Of a DNA stretch of 64,000 nt, positions 34,446-45,305 are shown one piece after another. Source of the stretch: Aerococcus sp. (GTDB taxonomy: Bacteria; Bacillota; Bacilli; Lactobacillales; Aerococcaceae). The stretch spans positions 124,001 to 188,000 of the forward strand of contig JALEMJ010000009.1 in assembly GCA_022768285.1 (NCBI GenBank), read 5' to 3'. The notes under the pieces were generated by a model. The model saw only the letters and a list, made by a program, of their open reading frames with translations, did not search any database and had not been told where the DNA came from. Each line of letters opens with the position of its first letter. Position 1 is the stretch's first letter. Position numbers and translations under genes: made by a program.

Positions 34446-37169
34446 TTAATTTTCAGCGCGTTCAGCATAACCGCTGGCACGCATAATCCATTTGACGATT
34501 TCGACGTAAACGATGATGGATAGTGCGGCACCGATAATCACTAACCACATTTTACCTGCTATTGGATCACCGACGAGGTGGTTTGTACCGAAGATCGTGT
34601 TAATGCCCGGTATAAATACTGTCAGTAAAAGTAAGAGCGTGGAGACTAAAATCCCAATGTTGAATGATTTATTATCAAATGGGTTTTTAGCGAAGAGCGA
34701 CTTGAATACCGACTTGCAGTTAAACGCATGTGCTAACTGAATGAAGCACAGGGTCATAAATGCCATAGCTTCTGCATCTGGATACAAGCCATCAACTATC
34801 TCTACATTCAATACATTAACCGCAAACCAGAAGACGAAGAGGGTAATTCCACCTTCATAGAGTCCCTGATAGAAGATGCTTGGTAAAACACCTCGTGATA
34901 AGAGGCTCGATTCAGCTCCTCTCGGTTCGTGTTCCATCACATCGCTCTCGGCTTTTTCAAGTCCTAAGGCAATTGCTGGGAAGGTATCGGTTACTAAGTT
35001 AATCCATAAGATGTGGATCGGTTCCAAAATCTCCCAACCGATCAAGGTGGCAACACCGATTGTTAAGACTTCACCTAAGTTTGCTGAGAGCAAGTATTGT
35101 ATGGCTTTTTGGATGTTAGCGAAGACTTTACGTCCTTCTTCGACAGCGGTAACGATGGTTGCGAAGTTATCGTCAGCAAGGACCATATCAGAAGCGCCTT
35201 TGGATACCTCTGTACCAGTAATACCCATACCGATACCGATATCTGCCTGCTTCAAGGAAGGTGCGTCGTTCACACCATCACCAGTCATGGCAACGATCTT
35301 ATTGTGTTTATCAGATTGCCATGCCTTAACGATACGCACTTTATGTTCTGGCGCCACACGCGCGTATACCTTGTATTGTGCCACGTGTTCTTGCAATTCT
35401 TCATCAGAAAGCTTGTCTAAATCTTTACCGGTCATTACGACATCATCGTATGAATCATCATCCGTGACGATACCGAGACGCTGTGCGATTGCAAATGCAG
35501 TCACAGGGTGGTCACCGGTAATCATGATGACGCGAATACCAGCACTGTTAGCCTGCGCGATTGCTTCTTTAGCTTCCGGACGTTCTGGATCGATTTCACC
35601 GACCATCCCTGCGAAAACTAAATCGCGTTCATCTTCTTCAGAAGTATATTTATCTTTTTCTTCTGGAATGAATTTGAACGCTGTAGCGAGAACACGGAAA
35701 GCCTGATGTGCTAAGTCATCGTTTTGCTTCAAGATTTGCTCGCGAATCTCATCCGTTAATGGTTCAATTTTGCCATCGTGATAGAATTGCGTACAATTTT
35801 CCAATAAAACGTCCGGTGCACCTTTTGTCATAACGACAAATTGACCCTGAGATTGATCAGATTCTTTAGCAGGATGCACAGTTGTTGACATTTTACGATC
35901 AGAATCGAAGGCAATTTCGCCAACGCGAGGTTGCTTGTCAAGAGCCGCTTTAAGGTCAAACCCTTTGTCCATACCGAATTGAATCATTGCGGTTTCTGTT
36001 GGGTCGCCAGCGAGTTTCCCATCAATGCTGACAGTGGTATCATTCGCAAAGTTCATAATCTGGAAGACCGGTTCATCAAAATCAATATCTTCACTCGCAT
36101 CATGTAATTCACCATTGTAGTAAACTTTTTCGATGGTCATCTTGTTTTGTGTCAGGGTTCCAGTTTTATCAGAAGCGATGACCTGTGTCCCGCCAAGTGT
36201 TTCTACAGCTGGTAATTTACGCACCAGGGAGTTACGGTCGGCCATTTTCTGAGTACCTAAAGCCAAGATAATCGTTGAAATAGCCGGTAGCCCTTCTGGC
36301 AAGGCAGCGACTGCAACCGAGATAGCTGTCAGCAACATGCTGATCCATTCACGACCTTCTAAGACACCAATACCGAAGATAATGATTGAGATAACGACAA
36401 TGGCCCATGTTAAGAAACGTGTCAATCCAGCCATATCGCGCTGCAATGGCGTCTGTTTATCTTCGGAATTCTCGATCATAGTCGCAATATTACCGACCTC
36501 GGTATCCATAGCGGTAGCAGTGACTACACCAGTAGCACGACCATATGTAACGTTAGTCGAAGAGAATGCCATATTGACACGATCGCCAATTCCAGCATCA
36601 GCCTCCACGATACCAGTTGATTTATCAACAGGGACTGACTCGCCCGTTAGTGCTGCTTCTTCAACTTGCAGAGAATTTGACGTAATCAAGCGCATATCAG
36701 CTGGGACAATATCTCCCGCTTCAAGAACGACGATATCGCCTGGGACAATGTCTCTCGAGTCGATAGACTTAGTATCGCCATCGCGTTTCACTTTCGCTTT
36801 AGGTGATGACATCTCGCGTAAGGAATTGATCGCATCCTCAGCGCGGTTCTCCTGAATAACACCTAAGACGGCGTTAATGATAACAACGACTAAAATAACA
36901 ATTGCATCAACAAGTCCATTGAGTCCCTCCAATACAATGGATAGACCAGCGGCAATCAATAAAATAATGATCATCGCATCTTTGAACTGATCGATAAATT
37001 TTTGGAAGGTGGAACGTGTTTCGCCTTCCGTGATCTCATTGGCACCGTATTTTTCTTTACGGCTATCTGCTTCACTCGAGGATAGGCCGTCTGCATCAAC
37101 ATTAAATGTTTTCAATATGTCATCGGCATCGACAGTAAAGTATTTGTCATGAGATGATTCTTCTGCCAT
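34446..37169 (-). CDS. P-type cation ATPase, probable Mn/Ca exporter (YoaB/MgtA-like)
   Basis: A 907-aa P2-type ATPase: N-terminal cation ATPase domain, TGES actuator motif in EAALTGESVPVD, phosphorylation site D334 in SDKTGTLTQNK, MITGDHPVTA and GDGVNDAPSLKQAD hinge, and ten hydrophobic segments ending near ALSIIVYVEIVKWIMR. Sequence type matches SERCA-like Ca pumps, but the leader contains a yybP-ykoY manganese riboswitch. Known relatives with that leader (Lactococcus YoaB, pneumococcal MgtA) export Mn(II), so Mn efflux is the best reading. AAGGAGTG binding site. Confidence 0.92.
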   Translation of the reverse strand: MAEESSHDKYFTVDADDILKTFNVDADGLSSSEADSRKEKYGANEITEGETRSTFQKFIDQFKDAMIIILLIAAGLSIVLEGLNGLVDAIVILVVVIINAVLGVIQENRAEDAINSLREMSSPKAKVKRDGDTKSIDSRDIVPGDIVVLEAGDIVPADMRLITSNSLQVEEAALTGESVPVDKSTGIVEADAGIGDRVNMAFSSTNVTYGRATGVVTATAMDTEVGNIATMIENSEDKQTPLQRDMAGLTRFLTWAIVVISIIIFGIGVLEGREWISMLLTAISVAVAALPEGLPAISTIILALGTQKMADRNSLVRKLPAVETLGGTQVIASDKTGTLTQNKMTIEKVYYNGELHDASEDIDFDEPVFQIMNFANDTTVSIDGKLAGDPTETAMIQFGMDKGFDLKAALDKQPRVGEIAFDSDRKMSTTVHPAKESDQSQGQFVVMTKGAPDVLLENCTQFYHDGKIEPLTDEIREQILKQNDDLAHQAFRVLATAFKFIPEEKDKYTSEEDERDLVFAGMVGEIDPERPEAKEAIAQANSAGIRVIMITGDHPVTAFAIAQRLGIVTDDDSYDDVVMTGKDLDKLSDEELQEHVAQYKVYARVAPEHKVRIVKAWQSDKHNKIVAMTGDGVNDAPSLKQADIGIGMGITGTEVSKGASDMVLADDNFATIVTAVEEGRKVFANIQKAIQYLLSANLGEVLTIGVATLIGWEILEPIHILWINLVTDTFPAIALGLEKAESDVMEHEPRGAESSLLSRGVLPSIFYQGLYEGGITLFVFWFAVNVLNVEIVDGLYPDAEAMAFMTLCFIQLAHAFNCKSVFKSLFAKNPFDNKSFNIGILVSTLLLLLTVFIPGINTIFGTNHLVGDPIAGKMWLVIIGAALSIIVYVEIVKWIMRASGYAERAEN

Positions 37170-37220
37170 TTATATCACTCCTTCTTTCCACAATTAATAA
37201 TTAATTATTTAATGAAGATA

Positions 37221-37356
37221 AAAAAATAACCTGCGATACCATTAAGTGGTTATCGCAGGTCTTACCTTTTCAGATAGTACCAGCAGTAACGCACTGCAGG
37301 TAATTGTTGATACTATCGCAGTGTAACTGCTGGTTACTCCCCTACAAGATCTTTAT
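37221..37356 (-). promoter_or_regulatory. yybP-ykoY (manganese) riboswitch with terminator switch
   Basis: On the - strand the leader reads TTGTAGGGGAGTAACC (GGGGAGTA at 37342-37335), two long internal hairpins, then CTGAAAAGGTAAGACC (the 3' consensus). The stretch CCTGCGATA can pair with the 5' TCTTGTAGG to extend P1, or with TATCGCAGG downstream to make a terminator (ACCTGCGATA/TATCGCAGGT at 37229-37260, then T7). Metal binding would hold P1 and let transcription reach the ATPase gene. Confidence 0.85.
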
Positions 37357-37370
37357 CTCTCATTTCGGTT

Positions 37371-37398
37371 ATTGTAGCAGAAACTCTCAAAAAAGCAA
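37371..37398 (-). promoter_or_regulatory. promoter of the riboswitch-ATPase transcript
   Basis: On the - strand TTGCTT (37398-37393), a 16-bp spacer and TACAAT (37376-37371). Start would fall about 20 bp before the aptamer. Confidence 0.6.
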
Positions 37399-37471
37399 TT
37401 AGAATAGTATTATAATACAGCATATATTTTAATGAAGAGGCACGATAGCGTGAAGTGGGAGGAGACAGACG

Positions 37472-38776
37472 ATGGATTATGACGCAGCAATACAGGCCAT
37501 GAATATTCCTTATCATCCAACGAAAAGGCAGGGAATGACCGAAATTCGGCGTGCCTGCGATATTTTAGGAGAGCCGCAGAATCATATTCAAACCATTCAT
37601 GTAGCAGGGACAAACGGAAAAGGGTCCACGGCGAAAATAATGCAGACGATGCTTGAAAAAGCTGGGTATCGTGTCGGTCTATTCACATCACCTTCATTGT
37701 ATGAATTCAATGAACGTATTCGAATTAATGAAACTTATATTTCTGATGGCGATCTCGTTCGTTACTCAAATGATATGCGTGAACGCCTCATTTCTGAACA
37801 TGTGCAACTCAGTGAGTTTGAATGGTTCACCGTTTTAGCTTTTTGGTATTTTTATCGTCAGCAAGTGGATGTTGCCATTATTGAAGTAGGTATCGGCGGC
37901 TTGCTTGATGCGACGAATGTTATTGACCAACCACTGGTGTCGGTTATTACGCATATCGGACGGGACCATATGGAAATACTTGGCGATACATTAGAAAAAA
38001 TCGCTGCACAAAAAGCGGGAATTATTAAGCCACACGTGCCCGTCGTTTGCTACCCACAAGATCCTCAAGTGATGAAAGTCATTCATGCAGTAGCTGATCA
38101 AAAACACGCGCGACTCATTATTCCTGACGATGATCAAATTAAAATTACTACGCGTCAGTCAAGCGGGCAAACATTTAATTATAAGCGTTGGAATCATTTG
38201 ACACTGCGACTGTTGGGCGATCATCAAGTCGTTAATGCCATTACGGCGCTTGAAACGATGATTTACCTCTCTGAGTCGAATGTTTTTCATCTCACGGATG
38301 CAAATATTCGGGATGGACTCGAGAAAACGTATTGGCCGGGACGGATGGAGTGTATTAATGAAGAGCCGCTGATTGTAGTCGATGGGGCGCATAATCCACA
38401 GGGAATTGCGTCACTTGCGAATACTTTGAAGGAATACTACCCCAATAAACGCATTATCGGCATTACAGCTACAATGAAGGACAAAGCGATTGAAGACATG
38501 ATTCCGCAAATGGCACCACTCATTGATGAATATTTTGTACTATCTATTCAGGACCTACCGCGCAGTTTAGATCCCAATATTTTAAAGGCAAAAATTGAAG
38601 CTTATGCAGATCGTCCGGTAACGATTAGTGAATCAGTGGCTGATGCCTTCCACCAAGCGATGAGCACATTAACAGATGATGATTTATTGCTGTGTTATGG
38701 CTCACTCTATTTGGTTAGCGATTTTCGTCATGAAGTGATGCAGTGGCAGGCGAGCCGAAAAAATGTCAAAAAATAA
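37472..38776 (+). CDS. folC: folylpolyglutamate synthase / dihydrofolate synthase
   Basis: Adds glutamate to folates (and to dihydropteroate if bifunctional). Mur-ligase-like fold with the ATP loop AGTNGKGST near residue 49, the IEVGIGGLLDATNV block, HIGRDHMEILG, and VDGAHNPQG at the start of the C-terminal domain. The 434 aa are normal. GGAGGAGA precedes ATG, and a TATAAT lies at 37411-37416 divergent from the riboswitch promoter. It ends 29 bp before the clpP promoter -35 region. Confidence 0.96.
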   Translation: MDYDAAIQAMNIPYHPTKRQGMTEIRRACDILGEPQNHIQTIHVAGTNGKGSTAKIMQTMLEKAGYRVGLFTSPSLYEFNERIRINETYISDGDLVRYSNDMRERLISEHVQLSEFEWFTVLAFWYFYRQQVDVAIIEVGIGGLLDATNVIDQPLVSVITHIGRDHMEILGDTLEKIAAQKAGIIKPHVPVVCYPQDPQVMKVIHAVADQKHARLIIPDDDQIKITTRQSSGQTFNYKRWNHLTLRLLGDHQVVNAITALETMIYLSESNVFHLTDANIRDGLEKTYWPGRMECINEEPLIVVDGAHNPQGIASLANTLKEYYPNKRIIGITATMKDKAIEDMIPQMAPLIDEYFVLSIQDLPRSLDPNILKAKIEAYADRPVTISESVADAFHQAMSTLTDDDLLLCYGSLYLVSDFRHEVMQWQASRKNVKK

Positions 38777-38786
38777 ACAAATATAG

Positions 38787-38816
38787 TTTGACCAACATTG
38801 ACTAATGAGCTATACT
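38787..38816 (+). promoter_or_regulatory. clpP promoter with CtsR-type operator
   Basis: TTGACC (38788-38793), 17-bp spacer, TATACT (38811-38816). TTTGACC-N3-ATTGACT (38787-38803) matches the reverse strand of the CtsR heptad repeat (GGTCAAA-N3-GGTCAAA) with a few changes in the second half and covers the -35. Confidence 0.75.
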
Positions 38817-38852
38817 ATTCCATGTAATGAATCAAAGGAAGGAGAGATTACG

Positions 38853-39452
38853 ATGAATTTAGTTCCTACAGTCATTGAACAATCATCCCGTGGAGAACGT
38901 GCGTACGACATTTATTCACGGTTACTTAAAGATCGTATTATTATGTTGAGCGGTGAGGTTAACGATGATCTTGCAAACTCGATTATTTCTCAGTTACTAT
39001 TCCTCGATGCCCAATCGCCAGATAAAGATATTTACCTATACATCAATTCACCAGGTGGCTCTGTAACAGCTGGCTTAGCAATCTACGACACCATGCAGTT
39101 TGTTAATTCTGACGTTGTCACGATTGTTACTGGGATGGCCGCATCTATGGGTTCGATTTTCTTAATGGCAGGTGCTAAAGGCAAGCGCTATGCATTACCA
39201 AACTCTGAAGTGTTGATTCATCAACCTTTAGGTGGCGCACAAGGTCAGGCTACGGAAATCGAAATTGCGGCTGAGCATATTTTGAAAACAAAAAAGAACT
39301 TGCACCGTATCATTTCTGAATGCACGGGTAAGCCAATTGAACAAGTCGAAAAGGATACTGATCGTGACCACTGGTTGACAGCTGAAGAAGCTAAAGACTA
39401 TGGGATCATCGATCATATCATGGTTAACAACAGCGAACTAAAAGAAGATTAA
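38853..39452 (+). CDS. clpP: ATP-dependent Clp protease proteolytic subunit
   Basis: Serine protease barrel of the ClpCP/ClpXP/ClpEP machines. The 199 aa begin with the typical [25 protein letters not shown] region. Catalytic S98 is in GMAASMGS, H123 in [10 protein letters not shown], and the third residue aspartate is in TDRDHW. I chose ATG 38853 (GGAAGGAGAG upstream); an in-frame ATG at 38805 lies inside the promoter. A CtsR-type operator overlaps the -35, so it is part of the class III heat-shock regulon. Own terminator at 39468. Confidence 0.98.
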   Translation: MNLVPTVIEQSSRGERAYDIYSRLLKDRIIMLSGEVNDDLANSIISQLLFLDAQSPDKDIYLYINSPGGSVTAGLAIYDTMQFVNSDVVTIVTGMAASMGSIFLMAGAKGKRYALPNSEVLIHQPLGGAQGQATEIEIAAEHILKTKKNLHRIISECTGKPIEQVEKDTDRDHWLTAEEAKDYGIIDHIMVNNSELKED

Positions 39453-39467
39453 TCAGACACTCAATGG

Positions 39468-39505
39468 GACGCGGACGATCGTTAAGGGTCGTTCGCGTCT
39501 TTTTT
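39468..39505 (+). terminator. terminator after clpP
   Basis: GACGCGGACGA pairs with TCGTTCGCGTC (one G-T pair), then T6. Confidence 0.88.
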
Positions 39506-39514
39506 GTGAAATGG

Positions 39515-39543
39515 TTGCACTATGTTATAGATGCTGGTATACT
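39515..39543 (+). promoter_or_regulatory. promoter of the cggR-gap operon
   Basis: TTGCAC (39515-39520), 17-bp spacer, TATACT (39538-39543). This promoter probably drives cggR, gap and, by readthrough, pgk-tpiA-eno. Confidence 0.7.
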
Positions 39544-39649
39544 GTAATTGTGGATGGGGGGTACGTGAGTGCCTCAATATTTTCACGCCGCTGGTCAAAA
39601 AATGACCGTTAGGACAAGATATGCCCATAGAATGCTGGAAAGTGATAGA

Positions 39650-40693
39650 ATGAATGCAGTTTTTGACAATCTCATAATGGTGGTTCCAGAACTGCTTCCT
39701 GTGTATCAACGTCGAATCAAGGTTTTACGAACAATTATGCGGTATGGACCGCTTGGGCGAAAGCTCTTAGCAGAAATGCTCGGTATGACAGAGCGTCCGC
39801 TCAGAAAGGATATTGATCTTCTCAAAGAGCAGTCCCTAATTTCAGTTACTGTGAATGGTATGACAATTACCGATCGAGGACAGCAACTGATTGCCGACTT
39901 ATCATGGGTGGACACTGATCGGCAATTGCGAAATCGGCATCTTGAGCAGAAATGCCGTCAGGTGTTGGCTTTTCCAGAGGTATATGTCATAGCCAAGGAC
40001 GCAGCAGGTGATATTTGGTCACAGATGGGAATGGCGATTTCCAACCATTTAGCACACGTGCTGGATAGTGGACACTGTACCATAGCTGTCGCCGGGGGAA
40101 GTACACTAAGTCAACTGGTGCCCAACATTTCCAGTGATGTGTTGCAACAGGGGCGTTCATTCGATGTCGTCGCAGCACGCGGTGGGCTACCAGAGTCAAC
40201 TGCGATTCAAGCAAATACCCTATCTGAACTGTTAGCGGATAATTTAGATGGTAACGCGCATGTGCTCTATAGTCCTGAAACAATGAGTGAAGCAGGAGTG
40301 GAAGCGCTCGAGCGTGAGCCGGCCATTGAGGATACGTTACAGTTTTTAGAGCATCCGGATGTGGTGCTGTATGGTGTTGGCGATGCGCAGCAGATGGCGA
40401 TTCGCCGTCACCTTTCGGATGAGGTAGTCAAACGGCTTAAGGGAGAACAAGCCATTGGAGAAGTCTTCGGTAGTTTCTTTGACAAGCAGGGTAATATCCT
40501 ATACAGTATTCCTAGATTAGGAATGCATCTTGAAGACCTCGCGTCGGTGGCTTTTCCTATTCTTGTCGCAGTCGGTGCTGAGAAAGCTGAAGCGCTGACT
40601 GCTTATTCAAGGCTCGCACCGCCACAGTCGATGGTATTTATCGACGAAACGTGCGCTCAATCGGTTTTAAATGGGGCAACCCATCTAAAATAA
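39650..40693 (+). CDS. cggR: central glycolytic genes regulator CggR
   Basis: SorC-family repressor of the glycolytic operon, relieved by fructose 1,6-bisphosphate. The 347 aa have an N-terminal winged helix (about 10-75, GRKLLAEMLGMTERPLRKDIDLLKEQ) and a NagB-like sugar-phosphate domain with VAGGSTLSQLV and LYGVGDAQQMA. I chose ATG 39650 because it matches the usual family N-terminus; a GTG at 39569, preceded by GGGGGG and lying 26 bp after the promoter, would add 27 residues and is a real alternative. Immediately upstream of gap, as in B. subtilis and lactobacilli. Confidence 0.93.
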   Translation: MNAVFDNLIMVVPELLPVYQRRIKVLRTIMRYGPLGRKLLAEMLGMTERPLRKDIDLLKEQSLISVTVNGMTITDRGQQLIADLSWVDTDRQLRNRHLEQKCRQVLAFPEVYVIAKDAAGDIWSQMGMAISNHLAHVLDSGHCTIAVAGGSTLSQLVPNISSDVLQQGRSFDVVAARGGLPESTAIQANTLSELLADNLDGNAHVLYSPETMSEAGVEALEREPAIEDTLQFLEHPDVVLYGVGDAQQMAIRRHLSDEVVKRLKGEQAIGEVFGSFFDKQGNILYSIPRLGMHLEDLASVAFPILVAVGAEKAEALTAYSRLAPPQSMVFIDETCAQSVLNGATHLK

Positions 40694-40736
40694 AATGTTT
40701 ATTACATGTTAATTTTCTTAAGGAGGAAATTCATTC

Positions 40737-41738
40737 ATGGTTAGAGTAGCAATTAATGGTTTTGGACGTATCGGACGTTTAGCTTTCCGTCGTATTACCG
40801 AAGTTTCTAGCGACATTGAAGTTGTTGCAATCAATGACTTAACTGCACCAGAAGACTTAGCTTACTTGTTAAAATACGACACGGCTCACGGACAATTCGA
40901 CCACGACATTGAAGCTAAAGACGGTGCTTTAGTTGTTGATGGCAAAGAAGTTAAAGTCTTTGCAGAACGTGACGCAGCTAACTGCCCATGGGGAGACTTG
41001 GACATCGACATTGTGTTGGAATCTACTGGTTTCTACACTTCTGCTGAAAAATCTCAAGCTCACTTGGATGCAGGTGCTAAGAAAGTTTTGATCTCTGCAC
41101 CAGCTAAAGATGATGTTACTAAGACGATTGTTTACGGTGTAAACAATGACATCATCACTCCTGATGACAAGATCATTTCTGCTGCTTCATGTACAACAAA
41201 CTGCTTGGCTCCAGTAGTTAATGCTTTGGAAGAAGAATTTGGTGTTAAAGTTGGTAACATGTCAACAATTCACTCTTACACTTCTACCCAAGCACTTCAG
41301 GACAAACCAGGTGGACGCAAGAACCGTGCCGGTGCTGCTAACATTATCCCAACAACTACTGGTGCTGCTAAAGCAACTGGTAAAGTTGTTCCTAGTGTAA
41401 ACGGTAAAGTTGACGGTGCAGCATTCCGCGTACCTACAATCACTGGTTCAATTTGTACTTTCTACTGCATCTTGGACAAACAAGACTTAACTGCTGAAGA
41501 AATTAACGCAGCTGTTAAGAAACACACGAGTGAAGCATTTGCTTACACTGAAGATGAAATTGTTTCTTCCGATGTTATCAGTACACAAGTTGGTTCAATC
41601 TTCGACGCTACCCAAACAACTGTTTTGACAGCTGATGACGGTACACAATTAGTTGAAGTTGCTGCTTGGTACGACAACGAATCTGGATTTACTTCAAACA
41701 TGGTTCGTACGCTTGAAGAATTCGGTGCACAAGCTTAA
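40737..41738 (+). CDS. gapA: glyceraldehyde-3-phosphate dehydrogenase
   Basis: NAD-dependent glycolytic enzyme making 1,3-bisphosphoglycerate. The 333 aa carry the Rossmann motif NGFGRIGR (7-14), catalytic C152 in ASCTTNCLAP, and the conserved WYDNESG near the C-terminus. Strong AAGGAGG site and heavily biased codons show high expression. It is separated from pgk by a terminator at 41766-41797, so gap is probably made in excess over the downstream enzymes. Confidence 0.99.
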   Translation: MVRVAINGFGRIGRLAFRRITEVSSDIEVVAINDLTAPEDLAYLLKYDTAHGQFDHDIEAKDGALVVDGKEVKVFAERDAANCPWGDLDIDIVLESTGFYTSAEKSQAHLDAGAKKVLISAPAKDDVTKTIVYGVNNDIITPDDKIISAASCTTNCLAPVVNALEEEFGVKVGNMSTIHSYTSTQALQDKPGGRKNRAGAANIIPTTTGAAKATGKVVPSVNGKVDGAAFRVPTITGSICTFYCILDKQDLTAEEINAAVKKHTSEAFAYTEDEIVSSDVISTQVGSIFDATQTTVLTADDGTQLVEVAAWYDNESGFTSNMVRTLEEFGAQA

Positions 41739-41765
41739 TTAAATTATTAGCTTGAGGCATAGCGA

Positions 41766-41797
41766 AAAGCGGGAAGCTTCGCGCTTCTCGCTTTTTT
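41766..41797 (+). terminator. internal terminator between gap and pgk
   Basis: AGCGGGAAGC - TTCGC - GCTTCTCGCT then T6. No separate promoter is obvious in the 40 bp before pgk, so partial readthrough is expected. Confidence 0.88.
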
Positions 41798-41834
41798 GTA
41801 GGATTGAATCACATTTGAAGGAGGGTGTCTTTGA

Positions 41835-43025
41835 ATGGCTAAGAAGACCATTGAAGATATTGAATTAAAAGGTAAAAAAGTATTAATGCGTGTGGACTTT
41901 AACGTCCCAATGAAAGATGGCGCGGTTGGCGATGACAACCGTATGGTACAAGCATTACCAACGATTAAATATGTTTTGGATCATGACGGTAAGTTGATTC
42001 TTTTCTCTCACCTCGGTCGTGTAAAGACTGAAGAAGATAAAGAAGGCAAAAGCTTAAAACCAGTTGCTGAACACTTAGAAGAACTGCTCGGTCAAGCAGT
42101 ACGTTTTGTTCCAGAAACACGTGGCGAAGCGCTACAAAAGGCTATCGATGAACTCAAAGAAGGCGAAGTTCTCTTGTTCGAAAACACACGTTTCGAAGAT
42201 ATCGATGGCAAGAAAGAGTCTGGTAACGATCCTGAATTAGGGAAGTACTGGGCATCATTAGGTGACGTTTTTGTTAACGACGCGTTCGGTACGGCTCACC
42301 GTGCACATGCTTCAAATGTCGGTATTTCGGAAAATATGGATGATGCTGTCGCTGGTTTCTTGTTAGAAAAAGAATTGAAATTCTTGGGCGACGCAGTCGA
42401 TGATCCTGAGCGTCCATTTGTTGCCATCTTAGGTGGTGCTAAAGTCTCAGACAAGATTGATGTGATCGAAGCTTTACTTCAAAAAGCGGATAAAGTTCTC
42501 ATCGGTGGTGGTATGGCCTATACCTTCCTGAAAGCGCAGGGATACGAAATTGGTAAATCCTTGCTCGAAGAAGACAAGATTCCATTAGCAAAAGATTTAC
42601 TAGAACGCGCTGGTGATAAATTGGTATTACCAGTAGATGTCGTTGTTGCAGATGAATTCGCCGAAGATGCAAATAAGAAGGTTGTTTCCATCGAGGATAT
42701 TCCTGAAGACTGGGAAGGATTAGACTGTGGTCCAGCTACCGTTGAAGCATTTAAGGAAATTATAGATGATGCAAAAACTGTCGTATGGAATGGACCAATG
42801 GGCGTATTCGAAATGGACGCTTTCGCAGAAGGTACAAACGGTGTCTGCAAAGCTATCGCAGAATCTGATGCCATCTCGATCGTCGGTGGCGGTGACTCCG
42901 CTTCTGCTGCTAAGAATTCTGGATTTGCTGATAAATTCTCCCACATCTCAACTGGTGGGGGTGCATCAATGCAATTCTTAGAAGGCAAAGAATTGCCTGG
43001 TGTCGCTGCATTATCAGATAAATAA
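41835..43025 (+). CDS. pgk: phosphoglycerate kinase
   Basis: Makes ATP and 3-phosphoglycerate from 1,3-bisphosphoglycerate. Two-domain enzyme of 396 aa with the N-terminal signature [16 protein letters not shown] (about 13-28), substrate-binding [15 protein letters not shown], and the C-terminal nucleotide motif [19 protein letters not shown] site. Third gene of the glycolytic cluster, 97 bp after gap across a terminator and 21 bp before tpiA. Confidence 0.99.
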   Translation: MAKKTIEDIELKGKKVLMRVDFNVPMKDGAVGDDNRMVQALPTIKYVLDHDGKLILFSHLGRVKTEEDKEGKSLKPVAEHLEELLGQAVRFVPETRGEALQKAIDELKEGEVLLFENTRFEDIDGKKESGNDPELGKYWASLGDVFVNDAFGTAHRAHASNVGISENMDDAVAGFLLEKELKFLGDAVDDPERPFVAILGGAKVSDKIDVIEALLQKADKVLIGGGMAYTFLKAQGYEIGKSLLEEDKIPLAKDLLERAGDKLVLPVDVVVADEFAEDANKKVVSIEDIPEDWEGLDCGPATVEAFKEIIDDAKTVVWNGPMGVFEMDAFAEGTNGVCKAIAESDAISIVGGGDSASAAKNSGFADKFSHISTGGGASMQFLEGKELPGVAALSDK

Positions 43026-43046
43026 TCGTTCGAAGGAGGACAATCT

Positions 43047-43802
43047 ATGCGTCGTGTATTAATTGCCGGCAACTGGAAAATGAATAAGAACGCCGCTGAG
43101 GCTCATGAGTTTATCAGCGGCTTGAAGGAAGCACTAGATACTGAAAAGAAAGCTGAAGTATTAGTTTGCCCACCGACATTGTTTGTTCAACATCTTGTAG
43201 AAGAAACAAAAGATACGCAAATCAAAGTTGGCGCTCAAAATGCATACTTTGAAAAGAGCGGAGCTTTCACTGGTGAAACGAGTCCGGAAGCATTAGCAGA
43301 TCTTGGTGTGGATTACATCATCATTGGTCACTCAGAACGCCGCCAGGGCTTTGGCGAAACCGATGAAGATATCAATAAGAAAGCTAAAGCAATTTTCGAT
43401 GAAGGGGTAACACCAATCATCTGCTGTGGCGAAACCTTAGAGCAGCGTGAAGCTGGTGAAGCAAAAGAATTTATCTCTGGTCAGATCCGTGCCGCTTTGG
43501 ATGGTTTATCTGAAGAACGAGCTAAAGAAGCTGTAATCGCTTATGAACCAATCTGGGCAATCGGTACTGGCAAGAGCGCGTCTCCTGAAGATGCTGAAGA
43601 AATCTGCGCTGCTATCCGTGAAGTGGTCGCTGATATTTACAGTAATGATGTTGCTCAAGCTACACGTATTCTTTATGGTGGTTCAGTAAAACCTGCCACT
43701 GTTGATGATATTCTTGCACAAGAAAATATCGATGGTGCATTGGTCGGTGGCGCGAGTCTTGAAGTGGACAGCTTTACGGCTTTAGTTAACGCTGCTGAAT
43801 AA
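43047..43802 (+). CDS. tpiA: triosephosphate isomerase
   Basis: Interconverts dihydroxyacetone phosphate and glyceraldehyde 3-phosphate. The 251-aa TIM barrel has N-terminal AGNWKMNK, electrophile H95 in IIGHSERR, catalytic base E167 in AYEPIWAIGTG, and the phosphate-binding GGSVKP and GALVGGASL loops. GAAGGAGG site, short gaps on both sides within the glycolytic operon. Confidence 0.99.
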   Translation: MRRVLIAGNWKMNKNAAEAHEFISGLKEALDTEKKAEVLVCPPTLFVQHLVEETKDTQIKVGAQNAYFEKSGAFTGETSPEALADLGVDYIIIGHSERRQGFGETDEDINKKAKAIFDEGVTPIICCGETLEQREAGEAKEFISGQIRAALDGLSEERAKEAVIAYEPIWAIGTGKSASPEDAEEICAAIREVVADIYSNDVAQATRILYGGSVKPATVDDILAQENIDGALVGGASLEVDSFTALVNAAE

Positions 43803-43826
43803 GAAAATTAACAGATAAACATTTAG

Positions 43827-45140
<1,314 letters not shown>

Positions 45141-45180
45141 TTAAATAGTTACTGGCACAGTCATGCGTCGTAATTACTGG

Positions 45181-45219
45181 AATGCGTGATTACTCTTCTC
45201 GAGTAGTCACGCATTTTTG
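45181..45219 (+). terminator. terminator after eno
   Basis: AATGCGTGATTACTC and GAGTAGTCACGCATT form a 15-bp stem with a five-base loop, then T5. Confidence 0.93.
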
Positions 45220-45243
45220 TTTGCTTTAATTTGACAGGAGGGA

Positions 45244-45267
45244 ATGCAAATGCATACAATATTTTGA
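45244..45267 (+). other. micro-ORF with strong ribosome binding site
   Basis: AGGAGGGA at 45236-45243 is followed by ATG CAA ATG CAT ACA ATA TTT TGA (MQMHTIF). It stands 38 bp before the next gene. It could be a leader peptide controlling that gene, or the remnant of an older start. Confidence 0.3.
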
Positions 45268-45305
45268 AGATGTAGTTCTATTAGTGATTGGGAGAGGTGA
45301 TCGGC

